From Tritrichomonas foetus (lineage: Eukaryota > Parabasalia > Tritrichomonadida > Tritrichomonadidae): DNA of 43,471 bases. Made by a program: the position numbers and the translations under genes. Location of the stretch: assembly GCA_001839685.1 (NCBI GenBank), contig MLAK01000781.1:1-43471 (forward strand). The letters are read 5' to 3'. Within the stretch, counting starts at the first letter, position 1. Each line of letters opens with the position of its first letter. Below the pieces are notes generated by a model. That model was given only the letters and a program-made list of their open reading frames with translations. It was not told where the DNA came from and made no database searches. Positions 1 through 10,583 of this stretch are shown here, piece after piece.

Positions 1-132
1 TTTCTTCCCCATTAAGTCTGAAATTAGAAATTAAATATACATATGTGAGAATATAAAAAGTGAAATGATCCATTCTAACCGTACATTAATTTAATCAAAA
101 AGTTATTTTAATATTGAAAAAAACTATCAATA

Positions 133-156
133 AAAATCTGACAATTGTCAGATTTT
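133..156. repeat. 24-bp perfect palindrome
   Basis: The 12 bases AAAATCTGACAA are followed directly by their exact reverse complement, with no spacer, and the symmetry ends at 132/157. It could be a dimer-binding site or a cruciform-prone sequence. No flanking gene start explains it. Confidence 0.8.
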
Positions 157-585
157 CGTCGAATTATAACCATATCTTGTAAAACAGAAAGGGGAAAAGT
201 TTGCGATTTTGGGGTAACCAAAAGTGTGCTTTTTTGGATTTGAAAGCAGAAAGACAGAATAATTGTATTGCAACGGATAAAAACCGACGACTCAAAAAGT
301 TGATTTATTAAAGTTATCACTGTTTTGATAATACATAAAAAATATTCAGGATCGAATGGCTATGGTGATACTCGTATATTTTCTACAAAGCTTTCCCAAA
401 GTGAAGGCCATTGTAAAAAAGGGGATCATTTTAAACGTATGACTGCAATTATCTAAAACAGATTCCCCAAATATTTTTTTTCTGTACTTTATGCAACACA
501 AAAATACAAAAGTAAACGAAAAAAGGATCCTCGCTAGAATCATTTTCTAGGGTTCTACTTGCTCCCAAAGTTCTTTATTATCATG

Positions 586-869
586 TACAGACTATACGCT
601 TTCCAAATCTCACGATTTTTTTCCATTCATACCTCCTGAAGAATTTCTCCATATATTGGAAATTAGGATTTCGATGTCCGAAAATGGTTTTTTCAACGAA
701 CACTTGTCAAGTATTCCAACATTGCTTCGAGGTGAGCTTTCTATTATATTCTTTTTCTCAACATTTTTTTATCCTTTTTAATTTGTTTTTTAAGTATGTA
801 AATAGTATAGAAAAAGCTGAATCATTAGTCTGTTTAAGATTTTTTGCAGCTTATTTGAATGGGTATTGA
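586..869 (+). pseudogene. Coding relic, family not recognised
   Basis: Read on the plus strand, about 586-735 gives a protein-like stretch without stops (it contains FIPPEEFLHILEIR, then SENGFFNEHLSSIPTLLRGE). It then degenerates into a T-rich run with stops. About 806-869 again reads like protein (EKAESLVCLRFFAAYLNGY) and ends at a TGA. The T-rich middle begins with GT after CGAG. The composition and residue pattern resemble the end of a helical protein, but I do not recognise the family and no start codon is evident. It could be a chance frame in AT-rich DNA. Confidence 0.3.
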
Positions 870-1040
870 AAAATAGGCAGAGTGATAAATCCTCACTGGA
901 AATTAATTTATTTGCAAAACTTCAGAATTTCTTTCTTATTGAATATATTTTTAATGAAATTACGAAAGACAAATGAATAAAAATATACAACAAACACCGA
1001 GAGAATTTACTCATAAACTAACTTGAAACAAATATATTTT

Positions 1041-4000
1041 TTAAGGTTTTTCTTCACCAATAATATAGTCATCGGATTTAAATGAACTCATGGAAGAAAT
1101 AATTCCGTATTTTTCAGCATCTTTAAATGATAAATTACAATTTTTACACACAAATGAAGTCGTTTGAAGAGATGATGATTTTCCGGATTGATTATTTTCG
1201 AAACATTGTTTGCAATAAGGAAGGCCACATATTGAACAATGATTAGATGATGGATTGAGCTTTTGGTCACAAGTTGGACAATTTTCAAAAAATGATGTTT
1301 TCAAAACTCTTCTTTGTAAATTGTCAGTTGTTATCAAAGCTGAATTTCCTTTATCATCAACACAAATAGCAGCACGATAACTTTGGAAAATTTCCAATGA
1401 TGTAATCGGATTGCTATTATTATTATTATTAAACGGATTTGCCAAGGGATATTGAATAATTTTCTTTGCATTAATATCAAATTTCCATGCGTTTACAGAT
1501 CCACTTTTATGACCAGTCACAAAAAGTGGAAATTCAATCCAAATTACACTATCACAAGTTGAAGCGGAAGTAATTTCATCATATATTTCATATAAAGCTA
1601 GTTCTGAAAAATCTAAACCAAGAACATGAATCACATTTTCTTCACAAAGAACAATAAAATCAGACACTTCATTAAATTTGATAAATTTGACTGGTGATTT
1701 GGTCTTTAGCTCACGAATTAGGAATCCACTTGTCATGTCAAACATATAAACATTGCTATCAGAAGCAGCAATCGTTAAGAAATAATGAGATGATAACGCA
1801 CAAGTTTTGAAAAGCACTCCTGGCTTTAATGATCTCGAAATGAGAATAAAAATACCATTACTATCAAAGCAGTTACTAATATTAATATTACTATAAGAAT
1901 TATTATTACTAATAATGTTATTTGACCAATTATTACTTGTATTGTTAATATTATTATTACTATTGTTATGTGTTGAATTGTTAGTTAGATTAGAATCATG
2001 ATATAAATTGTACCAATAATTTAGAACTATTCCACAGCCAGTTGTGATTGTAATGTAATAACCATCACTTGATACATTTGAAGAAGTGATATCAAAAACA
2101 GGTTCAACATATTGACATTGTCCTTGGAAATCTAAAACACCATCTTTAATTGTAACCAATTTATGACCATCACCAACATAATGACAAAAATCAGGAGTTG
2201 CATAGATTTCATCATCATAAATTCGAATATTTCGAATATTTGGGTGAAGTTTTTTTAAATGTGTGATTTTTATATCAGAATCAGTAAGATAAGTAAATTT
2301 AGGAGCATTTTGTGAGACATGCGGCATTTTGAATAATTGTTGTGGACATTGTCCGAAACTGGAAATTTGTAAATCTTCAGCATCGCGGGCAGATTTATCT
2401 TCACGAACACAATCATCATAAGATAAAGGGGTAAATACATTTTTTGCTTCTTCTGCTGTTTCACCACGCTGTTTATAACCAAATATTAGATCAATCCAAT
2501 TTGGTAACATTTTCGTAACTTCCGGACACTCAAGGGCTCTTCTCATTTTATAGGTAAAAATAAAGGGATCGTCATGTGCCCATTTTGGTAAAATAATATT
2601 TTCGATGCTACTTCCATCGGTTCTGAGTGGAAATGCATAATGATTTACATTTTGAACTGCACCAGGGAAACAATAAAATTCAGGAATCATTTCTTTAACA
2701 TCAGCTTGGTTTTCTTTTGATGATGATATCCAAGATTCTTCAAATGATAAGAAAACTCGATCAGGATGATCAAAACCACCATGAAGCATAACATTATAAA
2801 GTGTATTTGGTTCAGATCGAACTAAATAATATAGGACTGCACCAGGATAACAATAATGTGTTCCATAATAATAATGTGGCGAGCTTTCTTTAAACATTTC
2901 CTCGTATTTTAATGATCTTTCTTCAGTTTGCTGTCCCATTGGCTTAGTCAAGTCTCGAAAAGAAGTTGGATCAGTTTCAGAGAGATAATCAGAAATAATC
3001 CATGGAAATACTGGATATTGTGAGTAATCGTTAAATGATCTTCCACTCATAACATTCAAATATAATAAATAATCAAAATTAGACATAAGTCCAGTTGCCC
3101 AGAATTTAGCAACAACATCAAGTGGTCTAGACAATAGTCTTTGGGAAAATCCAGGACCACGTCGAGTTGAAGAATTATGAATGGTTTTGAATTTCGTGAA
3201 TAAAATTTTGCGTGTAGTACTATCACAACAAAAAGTGTAGTGACATCCTCTTGATGTAAATATATCAATAGCTATTTGTTTATAACAATATGTTCTTGGT
3301 ATTGATATAGTTGTTTGTTGAAATGGAATGGATAAGACAACATGACCGACAAAAAGTGTTGATCTTCCCATTAAGCCTTGAATCGCATTTTCGAATAGTG
3401 GATAATGACAAACTAATGATTTTTCAATCAATGAAATTGTTTCTTTATCTTCAGCGATTGTTGCATTCATCAATATATGAAGAGAATCATTAGAAAGAAC
3501 ACCCACACATTTTAATGGCTCAGGGGCAGAAAGTAGATTACATTTAAATGGATTCGAAACAGCTGAAAAGATTTTTTTAAATAAAGCAGTAATTCCTGCA
3601 GTATAATGTCCAGGTAGAGACCAACCTTCCAAACATTTTGGTGCAAAATGAATTAAATTCAATTCTGGTGAACAAGCATCAATATCATTTCGGAATTTGG
3701 AAACAGGAACTGAAAATAATTCGTTCACTTTTTCAAATTTAAAATCATACGGAAACAACAGAGGAACATATTTCATTGGAACTCCAATTGGATGAGAGCT
3801 GTTAACAATAGAGAATTTTTGTGGCGGTGTTTCACATTTATCTAAAAGAATGGATGCTTTGAATATAGCGGTTATTGCTGGTTCGATTACAGTAATTCCA
3901 AAATTCACACGAAGGAAAAATTCATAACGGAAAGCCCTTCTAATATATGTAATACTTGTAATATTGGATCGTTCAAATCTAAAAAGTCTTGGATTTCTCG

Positions 4001-7000
4001 CTTTTCGAGCAATATCTAATCGTTCAGCTGTAATAATCAATGAATTAGTTGTTGCTGTATTTACCATACCTTTATAATTATCTTGGTGTGATAATGAAAT
4101 ATTAGGATTATGTGATACAAAAGCAAGAATAGAGTTTGATTTCACAGCTGATGAAAAATCAGGATTATTTAATTTTTCTGCCAGTAATATGAAAAACCCG
4201 TTATCTCGATCATTTATCACTTCAGGTGTTGTTAGCAAGTGAATAAATGAGTTTTTAAAAGACAGAGATTCGAAACAATATTTAAATATTAAATTTGTAT
4301 TCAAAAGTATAGTTGTCATTGCTTTTAATTCTTTGGGATCTTTAATTTTGGACATACAAGCAATTATAAATACTGGAATTGATTTATGGGTAGCATTAAT
4401 TGTAAGAATCATTTTTGAAAAGAGATCAATAATTGAACCATTCCACCACCCTTCAAGAACACGATTGGTTAAGAATTCAATTAAATGGAACATTGAATCA
4501 TTTGATATCCTAATTCTTTCATCAATTGTAGCAAGTGTAACTTTTTTATGCATTTCTATTGCTACATTTGGTAAAACATCTGCACCATAAATAAGTAGAG
4601 GACCGAGTGCTTTTTTGAAAGTTGATGGTTCTTTTCCAAGCTCCACAAGTAATTTGGATGCTAACATTGCAACAAAACCAACAATACTTGTTGAAAATAC
4701 TTTATCTAAATTTTCTGGATCAGCTGCTTCTGGGATTTCTAAATCTATGAATTGATCAAGTGATACAGGATGCTTCTTCATATGATCTTGCATAGCTTCA
4801 TATAAAACTGGATCCATATGAGAAAGAACTTCATGTTTGAAATGACTTTTTTCTTTATCAGAATTATCAAAAGATTGTCTATAAACGCGCGGTCGACTTG
4901 CTCTTCTTGCTAAAGGAACACGTTTTGATAATTGGAATGGGTATGGATATGGATTTCTTTCACCATAACCAAGTGAACATAAATTTTGAATTGACTCAAT
5001 CATTTCAAACAAATTAAGTGATTGAGTCATTGCTAAGGAATATAGTGTATGTAAGACTCTGAAAGACAGTCCTTCATTGATTCCTTCACTAATTTCAAAT
5101 GGTAATAATCCAGTTAATAAATCAAACATAATTGGAAAGATTTTGGGTCTTTCTAAAGTAAATGCTAAATATCCTTCAATCATATCAGTTTTTTCATTCA
5201 TTAAAAGCATGAAAAGTACATTCCACAGTTTTTCATATTTTACGAGAAAATATAAATGTGGTACAATTTTCTTGAAATAATGAAAGTCAAAGAAATTATT
5301 ATCAAGTATGGACAATGAAGCGATAAATTCTAAGAAATCAATGCATAATTCATCATTAATTTTCACGGAAAACTCCAAAGCTTCTGAACACTCAAAATGA
5401 TGTAGATATTTCCTAGGATCTTCTTTTAAAATATCAATTAGCATTTTTTGTTTATCAATGAATCGTTCATCAGTAAATGTAACTTCAACATTATCACTAT
5501 CACAGAATGGAATAGCAACAATTGTAATTGCTATCTTTTTAAGTAGAGTTGGATCAAAAGCGATAAATGATCGACAAATATCTAGGATGTTTAAAGTAGT
5601 ATCTATATCACATTTTATAAAAACGAAAGCATCTAATAAAATATGAAAAAAAGGAATTGAGCCTTCCGATATTTTATGAATTTTCAAAATGTCAAGAAGA
5701 AAATGACATGAAACGTATGGCGATGAAACCATAACAACATCACCCATGATTGATAATAAACCATTCCAATTAAATCCATTAGTCCCATTAAATTCATTAA
5801 GTATAATTTGTTCCGTTTGTTGAGTAAATAAGTCTAACTTTCGCCTCATTATGTAATGAATTGCTGAATAAAACATATCAGTTTTGTAAATATTAAGATT
5901 ATATATATTAAATGCCGATTGTAAATAAAAAACAAATTCTTCACTGTTTTTCGCCTTTAACATAGAATTGAAAATAAAGAAAGGCCCACCAAATAGGTGC
6001 ATATACCTTAATATTCCTCTATATGGAACAAGTCTCACTCCTTTGGATGCTTTCATCAATTTTTGTGTTGGCTTATGTGGCCCATTTTCGTAAATTTTTT
6101 GGATTTCTTGTTGATCCAAAGATATAGAAGATGAATGTAAAAATGGTGATATAAACCATAAAGAATTACACAAATGTGGATCATCATGTCCAATGATTAT
6201 TGTGGAAATTTGTGTTGTAACAACATCAGCCATTTTATTTCCATCGAAAAATCCAGTTATTAATTTTTGTCCGTTCTTTTCGATTGTTGAAAATGAAAAG
6301 AGATGCCATTGTTTTAAAGAGCAATAAAGGGATCGATTTCCAAAGGTAATATATCCATTTGCTTTTAAATCTAAAGATCCACCAGGAAAACTAGCAAGAA
6401 CAGTTTCCCCATTGACTTCGGCAATATTAAACCAGAAAGAACAGCACTTTGTTCTTTGATAGCAAACACTACAACATCGAGCCATTGGATGCATTTGATA
6501 TACTATGCAATGTGGATATAATGGATCTGTTAAAATTGGTAAATATTCTGGATCTAAGCATATTTTTAATGCTAAATCTCTGTCCATATAACGAACAGCA
6601 AATTTAAAAATTTGCTCTTTTGTTGGTTCAAAATATTTAATTGCTTTAGTTGCATAAATATATTGATCATAAGGTGTTAAAAGGGGTATATTTTGCACAA
6701 AAGCACATAAAGAAGGAATTCGTAAAAATCCTTTTTTCATGGAGCCTTGAGGTATTCCCATCATTAAATCAATTAATGAATGTTGACTATAATTCATCAA
6801 TGATGTTTCTTTAAAGTTTTCAAAAATAAAATCATCAACAATATCATAAGGACCATCAACAACAAGTGCTGCAAGGAAATCAAGACCAGCTGTAGATTCA
6901 ACAATTGCAGGAATTGAATCAACTCCATTTCTATCAAGGAATATTTCATTAAATAGTAAATTATTTAAAGCTATTTTGGTATAAATATTTAGAATATTAT

Positions 7001-8504
7001 CAGAAACACCATTGTTTATAGTTTCAATTAAATAATCCATATATGAAGCCGGAGACACCTTATTTAAAAGCAATTCAAGCAAATGAGTGGCTATTTCATC
7101 ATTTTGATCAATTAATAATTTAAATCTTTCAAATAAAAGTTGTGCATTTGGTGAATCTTTTGTTATCTGATTAATTAGAATTACAACAATATTTTGAAAA
7201 TTTTTATCAGAATCAAGGCATAATTGAATTTCATCAATTTCTGGTTCTATTAAGAATTTTTCTATCACATTTTCAATGATTGAACCAAACTTTATTTCTG
7301 AAATTAGATCAAAAAGAAACTGAGTACTTACGCTTGTTCGTGAAAGTGGCATTACCCAGCATAGAAAGTCTGCTTTGGTTGCTATTTTTGATTTCTTTAA
7401 AACTGAAAATAACATTTCTTGGTATTCATCAGACATAATTATAATTTTAGGAATAAATGAATTAAATGAAAACACTTCAGGATCAGGAGGAATTCCAGAA
7501 TTGTTGATTGCAGAAAGTGCAGATTCAAGTAATTCGATTCTTAAATCCGGAATAAAACAAATTGCATCAAGAACAGCCCAAACGGCAGGTGGATCTGATG
7601 TTTTACAATTAATTAAAGGTTCAAAAAAGCTTAAGCTCTCAGACATTGGTGCAATTTCAGAAATAAAAGGGAAAAGATTTGGCAGAAAATCACCTGTATT
7701 GATATTCTTGACAATATTTCCAATAAATGTCATTGAAACAGATAAAGCATGTGGTTCGATTTTTCCATCATTAAAATCATATGTAACTTGTTCCATAAAT
7801 GGCGTTATTTTTTCGATTAAAGAAATTTCATGATCATCATTTTTTGAGTTAGTTTCATTTGTTTCCTTTTCTAAAGGAAATTCATAAGTTGATACTGCTT
7901 GGTTCAGAATGGGTGCAATATATAAATAAGCAATATCATTTTCAATGAAGCAATTTTGCCATATTGTTGCTAGTCGAGAACCTACAAACAATGAATCAAG
8001 TAATTCTTTTCTTTTCACTAAATGTTGAACAACTGAACTTGCTGAACTTATAATCCCTTCATCATTTGTTTGTAAAATCTTAATTAATATTTTATATAAA
8101 GATGAGTCTGTTCGAGAATTTGAAGTATAAGCACATAATGCAATATTCATAAAAGAGAAAACTTTTTCAAGCTTCTTTTCATTAATTAAATAAAAATCAA
8201 AATTTGATTGAATATGACGAATAATTCTCGAAATTTCATTTGAGATTTCAGAATCTCCAATTTCTTTTTGAGATTTCAATCCAATATGTTTTATGAAAAA
8301 TTTAATGCATTTATCTGGGTTTTCATCTTTAGTGAGATCAGATACCATTGATTTAAAAGTTGTGACTTCTTGTGAGGCGCCTTTAATAGATAAGCGTCTA
8401 CCAAGTGAAACTGGACCAGCACTTAGACTGGATACATGTTGGTATGCGCGATCGAACCAACTTGTCATTTCTGAAGTCACTCCTGAAAAAGTTAAATCTA
8501 ACAT
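1041..8504 (-). CDS. BEACH-WD40-FYVE-like giant protein (WDFY3/ALFY-like)
   Basis: Predicted 2487-aa scaffold. Seen: a long alpha-helical N-terminal part; a concanavalin/LamG-like segment near residues 688-770; a BEACH domain at about 1785-2030 with the hallmark run of Trp/Tyr/Phe motifs (FPWIISDY, HYYYGTHYCYPGAVLYYL, PEFYCFPG, LPNWIDLIFGYKQRG); an Asn-rich linker; weak WD40-like repeats to about 2400; and a final FYVE-like finger (CPTC, NHCSICG, CKQC, CKNC). Known: BEACH proteins act in vesicle traffic and membrane fission or fusion, and the order BEACH-WD40-FYVE is that of WDFY3/ALFY, an autophagy adaptor. The finger lacks the basic RRHHCR motif of true FYVE domains, so PI3P binding is doubtful. 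The frame can be extended three codons to a GTG at 8513, but the first ATG is at 8504 and is chosen here. A specific autophagy role is inference. Confidence 0.9.
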   Translation of the reverse strand: MLDLTFSGVTSEMTSWFDRAYQHVSSLSAGPVSLGRRLSIKGASQEVTTFKSMVSDLTKDENPDKCIKFFIKHIGLKSQKEIGDSEISNEISRIIRHIQSNFDFYLINEKKLEKVFSFMNIALCAYTSNSRTDSSLYKILIKILQTNDEGIISSASSVVQHLVKRKELLDSLFVGSRLATIWQNCFIENDIAYLYIAPILNQAVSTYEFPLEKETNETNSKNDDHEISLIEKITPFMEQVTYDFNDGKIEPHALSVSMTFIGNIVKNINTGDFLPNLFPFISEIAPMSESLSFFEPLINCKTSDPPAVWAVLDAICFIPDLRIELLESALSAINNSGIPPDPEVFSFNSFIPKIIIMSDEYQEMLFSVLKKSKIATKADFLCWVMPLSRTSVSTQFLFDLISEIKFGSIIENVIEKFLIEPEIDEIQLCLDSDKNFQNIVVILINQITKDSPNAQLLFERFKLLIDQNDEIATHLLELLLNKVSPASYMDYLIETINNGVSDNILNIYTKIALNNLLFNEIFLDRNGVDSIPAIVESTAGLDFLAALVVDGPYDIVDDFIFENFKETSLMNYSQHSLIDLMMGIPQGSMKKGFLRIPSLCAFVQNIPLLTPYDQYIYATKAIKYFEPTKEQIFKFAVRYMDRDLALKICLDPEYLPILTDPLYPHCIVYQMHPMARCCSVCYQRTKCCSFWFNIAEVNGETVLASFPGGSLDLKANGYITFGNRSLYCSLKQWHLFSFSTIEKNGQKLITGFFDGNKMADVVTTQISTIIIGHDDPHLCNSLWFISPFLHSSSISLDQQEIQKIYENGPHKPTQKLMKASKGVRLVPYRGILRYMHLFGGPFFIFNSMLKAKNSEEFVFYLQSAFNIYNLNIYKTDMFYSAIHYIMRRKLDLFTQQTEQIILNEFNGTNGFNWNGLLSIMGDVVMVSSPYVSCHFLLDILKIHKISEGSIPFFHILLDAFVFIKCDIDTTLNILDICRSFIAFDPTLLKKIAITIVAIPFCDSDNVEVTFTDERFIDKQKMLIDILKEDPRKYLHHFECSEALEFSVKINDELCIDFLEFIASLSILDNNFFDFHYFKKIVPHLYFLVKYEKLWNVLFMLLMNEKTDMIEGYLAFTLERPKIFPIMFDLLTGLLPFEISEGINEGLSFRVLHTLYSLAMTQSLNLFEMIESIQNLCSLGYGERNPYPYPFQLSKRVPLARRASRPRVYRQSFDNSDKEKSHFKHEVLSHMDPVLYEAMQDHMKKHPVSLDQFIDLEIPEAADPENLDKVFSTSIVGFVAMLASKLLVELGKEPSTFKKALGPLLIYGADVLPNVAIEMHKKVTLATIDERIRISNDSMFHLIEFLTNRVLEGWWNGSIIDLFSKMILTINATHKSIPVFIIACMSKIKDPKELKAMTTILLNTNLIFKYCFESLSFKNSFIHLLTTPEVINDRDNGFFILLAEKLNNPDFSSAVKSNSILAFVSHNPNISLSHQDNYKGMVNTATTNSLIITAERLDIARKARNPRLFRFERSNITSITYIRRAFRYEFFLRVNFGITVIEPAITAIFKASILLDKCETPPQKFSIVNSSHPIGVPMKYVPLLFPYDFKFEKVNELFSVPVSKFRNDIDACSPELNLIHFAPKCLEGWSLPGHYTAGITALFKKIFSAVSNPFKCNLLSAPEPLKCVGVLSNDSLHILMNATIAEDKETISLIEKSLVCHYPLFENAIQGLMGRSTLFVGHVVLSIPFQQTTISIPRTYCYKQIAIDIFTSRGCHYTFCCDSTTRKILFTKFKTIHNSSTRRGPGFSQRLLSRPLDVVAKFWATGLMSNFDYLLYLNVMSGRSFNDYSQYPVFPWIISDYLSETDPTSFRDLTKPMGQQTEERSLKYEEMFKESSPHYYYGTHYCYPGAVLYYLVRSEPNTLYNVMLHGGFDHPDRVFLSFEESWISSSKENQADVKEMIPEFYCFPGAVQNVNHYAFPLRTDGSSIENIILPKWAHDDPFIFTYKMRRALECPEVTKMLPNWIDLIFGYKQRGETAEEAKNVFTPLSYDDCVREDKSARDAEDLQISSFGQCPQQLFKMPHVSQNAPKFTYLTDSDIKITHLKKLHPNIRNIRIYDDEIYATPDFCHYVGDGHKLVTIKDGVLDFQGQCQYVEPVFDITSSNVSSDGYYITITTGCGIVLNYWYNLYHDSNLTNNSTHNNSNNNINNTSNNWSNNIISNNNSYSNINISNCFDSNGIFILISRSLKPGVLFKTCALSSHYFLTIAASDSNVYMFDMTSGFLIRELKTKSPVKFIKFNEVSDFIVLCEENVIHVLGLDFSELALYEIYDEITSASTCDSVIWIEFPLFVTGHKSGSVNAWKFDINAKKIIQYPLANPFNNNNNSNPITSLEIFQSYRAAICVDDKGNSALITTDNLQRRVLKTSFFENCPTCDQKLNPSSNHCSICGLPYCKQCFENNQSGKSSSLQTTSFVCKNCNLSFKDAEKYGIISSMSSFKSDDYIIGEEKP
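1870..1985 (-). repeat. AAT/Asn-codon microsatellite inside the BEACH gene
   Basis: An AT-rich trinucleotide-like tract encodes an Asn/Ser/Ile-rich linker (NNSNNNINN and similar) between the BEACH domain and the WD40-like region. It keeps the frame. It is probably an unstructured spacer that varies in length between strains. Confidence 0.7.
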
Positions 8505-8954
8505 CTTACACACTCAAAAATATGCGTTAATTAAAAATTCTATAGCATTGATGACATTTAAACTCAATGAATTGAATTCTTTCTTTGCGAATAAAGCAGT
8601 TTTTTGTGATGAAATGTCAAGTATTCTATTCAATGTTAAATACACACTTTAATTCAATTTACGATATTTTTTATGTTCGATTTCATAAATGACTGAAAGT
8701 GTAAATGATGCATTAAACTTGGACTATTTCTCATGAAATTATTAACTTAATAGATATAAATTCCAATATATCAACTTGGAAGTTTTCCAATCAAAGTCAA
8801 GTTATTTCATACATATTTGATTAATTTCATTTGAATATTTTTCAAATAAAATATTTACGAGATAGTTTAATTTCATAATTTATGCTTCATTGTCAAGGAT
8901 ATATCCTTGGATTTGATTTATTAATTTATGTTTTTTGTCAATGTCATGATTTTT
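8505..8954. other. Intergenic region between kinase 3' end and BEACH 5' end
   Basis: 450 AT-rich bases hold the BEACH promoter region. A perfect 16-bp palindrome, CAAGGATATATCCTTG, lies at 8894-8909, 46 bases beyond the kinase stop. TCATT/TCATC initiator-like motifs lie about 45-65 bases upstream of the BEACH ATG. No gene is supported. Confidence 0.5.
8894..8909. repeat. 16-bp palindrome downstream of the kinase
   Basis: CAAGGATATATCCTTG is its own reverse complement. It lies just 3' of the kinase gene, where RNA would fold into at most a tight hairpin. Role unknown. Confidence 0.6.
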
Positions 8955-10277
8955 TTATGTATATTGTTTATTAAAACATGAATTAATGAAAGAAAATCCA
9001 CTGAAATCTTCATTTACAGATATTACAATGGAATCAATTGGTGTTTCTGCTGTAAATTCTTCATCAAAATTTTCAGGAATTGTCATTTCTTGAATATTAG
9101 GTTGAAAATGAGGAATATATTCTCTTTTATAAACTTTTTCCCAGTCTAAACCTTTAAAAAAATCAGATTTTTTCAATTCACTCATTCCAGCTCTTTTTAT
9201 TGGATCTTTGACCAGTAATATATCAATAACATCTTGGATATCCTTTGGAACAAATGGAGGATAACTTTGTTTGTTATTCAAAATGTTTTTATATATCTTT
9301 ACATTGGTTTCATCCGAAAAAGGGGTTTCTTGAACTATCATTTCATACATAATAACTCCAAGTGCCCACCAATCTACTTCATAACTATATTTATTTCGTA
9401 AAACAATCTCTGGAGCGAAATAATCAGTTGTTCCACAAAAAGTATTTGTAGATGATGTTTGTGATATATCTTTAGACATACCAAAGTCGGTGATTTTAAT
9501 ATGACCATCTTTATCCAGTAAAATGTTTTCTGGTTTTAAATCACGATATACAATGCCTTGTTCATGTAAGTATTCTAATGCTAATGCTATTTCTGCAGCA
9601 TATAATCTAATTTCATCAATTTCAAATTTGTCTCGATGATTCATATGATAAAAAATCTCACCACCTGCAGCATATTCTAATCCAAGATAAAATTTTGCTG
9701 TTGACTGAAAAGCAAAACATAACTTTACAATAAAAGGATGATTTATCTTCATCAATATATTTCTTTCATTTATCACTGTATAACTTTTCCTCATATCAGC
9801 AAGCATCTTCTTTTGAATAGATTTAATAGCATATATTTCATGATTCTCTTTGTGTTGAACAAGCATTACTTTCCCAAAAAAGCCCCTTCCAATTACCGAA
9901 ATAATAAGAAAATCATCCATAGATATGTTTGAATTCATACTTGATGCATTTTTTAAAGCTGAGATCCATTGATATATTATTTGATGTGATTCTGTCATAA
10001 ACTCGAAATCTACCTGATTAACAGATAGTTTTATTTTTGGGAATTTTGATCCTTCAATTTCTACAACCTTAACATCTCCTTTCAAAAGCACTTTCCCTTC
10101 TACATCATGCTTTGTTTCATCTTTATAAAACGATCTAGAGTTAGAAATAAAAGCTTACAATTTTTTATCTTTCAGCTCAACGAATCGCTTATGCCAACGA
10201 TGGTCATTCAATCCTTTCTTTTTTAAGTATCCACTCATGAATAGATTTGCTGTAACATTTGGTGCAATTCTTTTCAT
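8955..10277 (-). CDS. PH-AGC serine/threonine kinase (Akt-like), one 24-nt intron
   Basis: Join of exon 1 (10277-10159) and exon 2 (10134-8955), giving 432 aa. Exon 1 opens at ATG 10277, with an in-frame TAA 15 bases upstream, and encodes the first PH strands (SGYLKKKG, HRWHKRFVELKDKKL). Exon 2 resumes with SFYKDE and completes the PH domain, including the closing Trp helix (IIYQWISALKNA, about residues 93-104). The kinase follows: GRGFFGKV at 122, Lys144, Glu163, YRDLKPEN with Asp238, DFG Asp256, activation-loop Thr271 in TFCGT, and APE. After it come a turn-like TP (Thr404) and a hydrophobic motif, FSGFSF (Ser421). Known: PH-AGC kinases bind phosphoinositides and are switched on by PDK1-type phosphorylation of the loop and tail sites, all visible here. 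GT-T-D replaces the usual GTPEY. The apparent start at 10091 is a GTG inside the PH domain. Confidence 0.93.
10135..10158 (-). other. 24-nt spliceosomal intron
   Basis: On the minus strand the intron starts GTAAGC and ends CTAACTCTAG, so the CTAAC branch motif is nearly joined to the AG. Removing exactly 24 nt links codon TT|A (Leu40) and fuses two frames into one clean PH domain; unspliced reading stops at once at TAA. Trichomonad introns are known for an ACTAAC branch motif fused to the 3' splice site, and very short introns of this size have been described in the group. Confidence 0.88.
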
Positions 10278-10283
10278 ACAACT

Positions 10284-10288
10284 TATGA
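10284..10288 (-). promoter_or_regulatory. Initiator-like TCATA before the kinase
   Basis: Minus-strand TCATA fits the trichomonad Inr pattern TCA(+1)YW. Its +1 A lies 9 bases before ATG 10277, the short leader typical of these organisms. Confidence 0.45.
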
Positions 10289-10583
10289 ATTAAATTGAAT
10301 AAATATATACGAAATATTATCAAAATTGTCATTCATGTCACTAAATTCTGAAGATGTTGAATTGCACAAATTTATCAACTCGAGATATAATTAATAAATT
10401 GGATCATTGATAATAAATTCCATTAACATATCTTATACATGTCAAATTAAAATAACTCTTCAAAAATGATCATATTTTATAATTAACCTAATTACACATT
10501 TTTTCCTTCCTCTCCAGTAATTACAATAATTTTATGACATGAAGTAACTCATCAAATTTGACTGGAAACGTAAATATCAATGG

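Larger units (their letters stand above)
1..1040. other. Gene-poor left flank
   Basis: No intact gene is supported here. Short frames occur on both strands, but none has a recognisable domain or a plausible length. The stretch holds a 24-bp perfect palindrome (133-156) and a plus-strand coding relic (about 586-869), listed separately. The last 170 bases are AT-rich and form the 3' flank of the minus-strand BEACH gene. Confidence 0.5.

Noticed and set aside
108..320. Short minus-strand frame at 108-320, and a plus-strand reading of the same DNA
   Set aside because: Both strands can be read as vaguely protein-like, neither has a start, a domain or continuity beyond about 35 codons.
4333..4590. 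Plus-strand frames of 60-150 codons inside the BEACH, DOCK and dynein genes
   Set aside because: They are antisense shadows of long, domain-bearing minus-strand genes.
8505..8513. BEACH start at 8513
   Set aside because: The codon there is GTG; the first ATG is at 8504, and non-ATG initiation is not expected in this nuclear genome.
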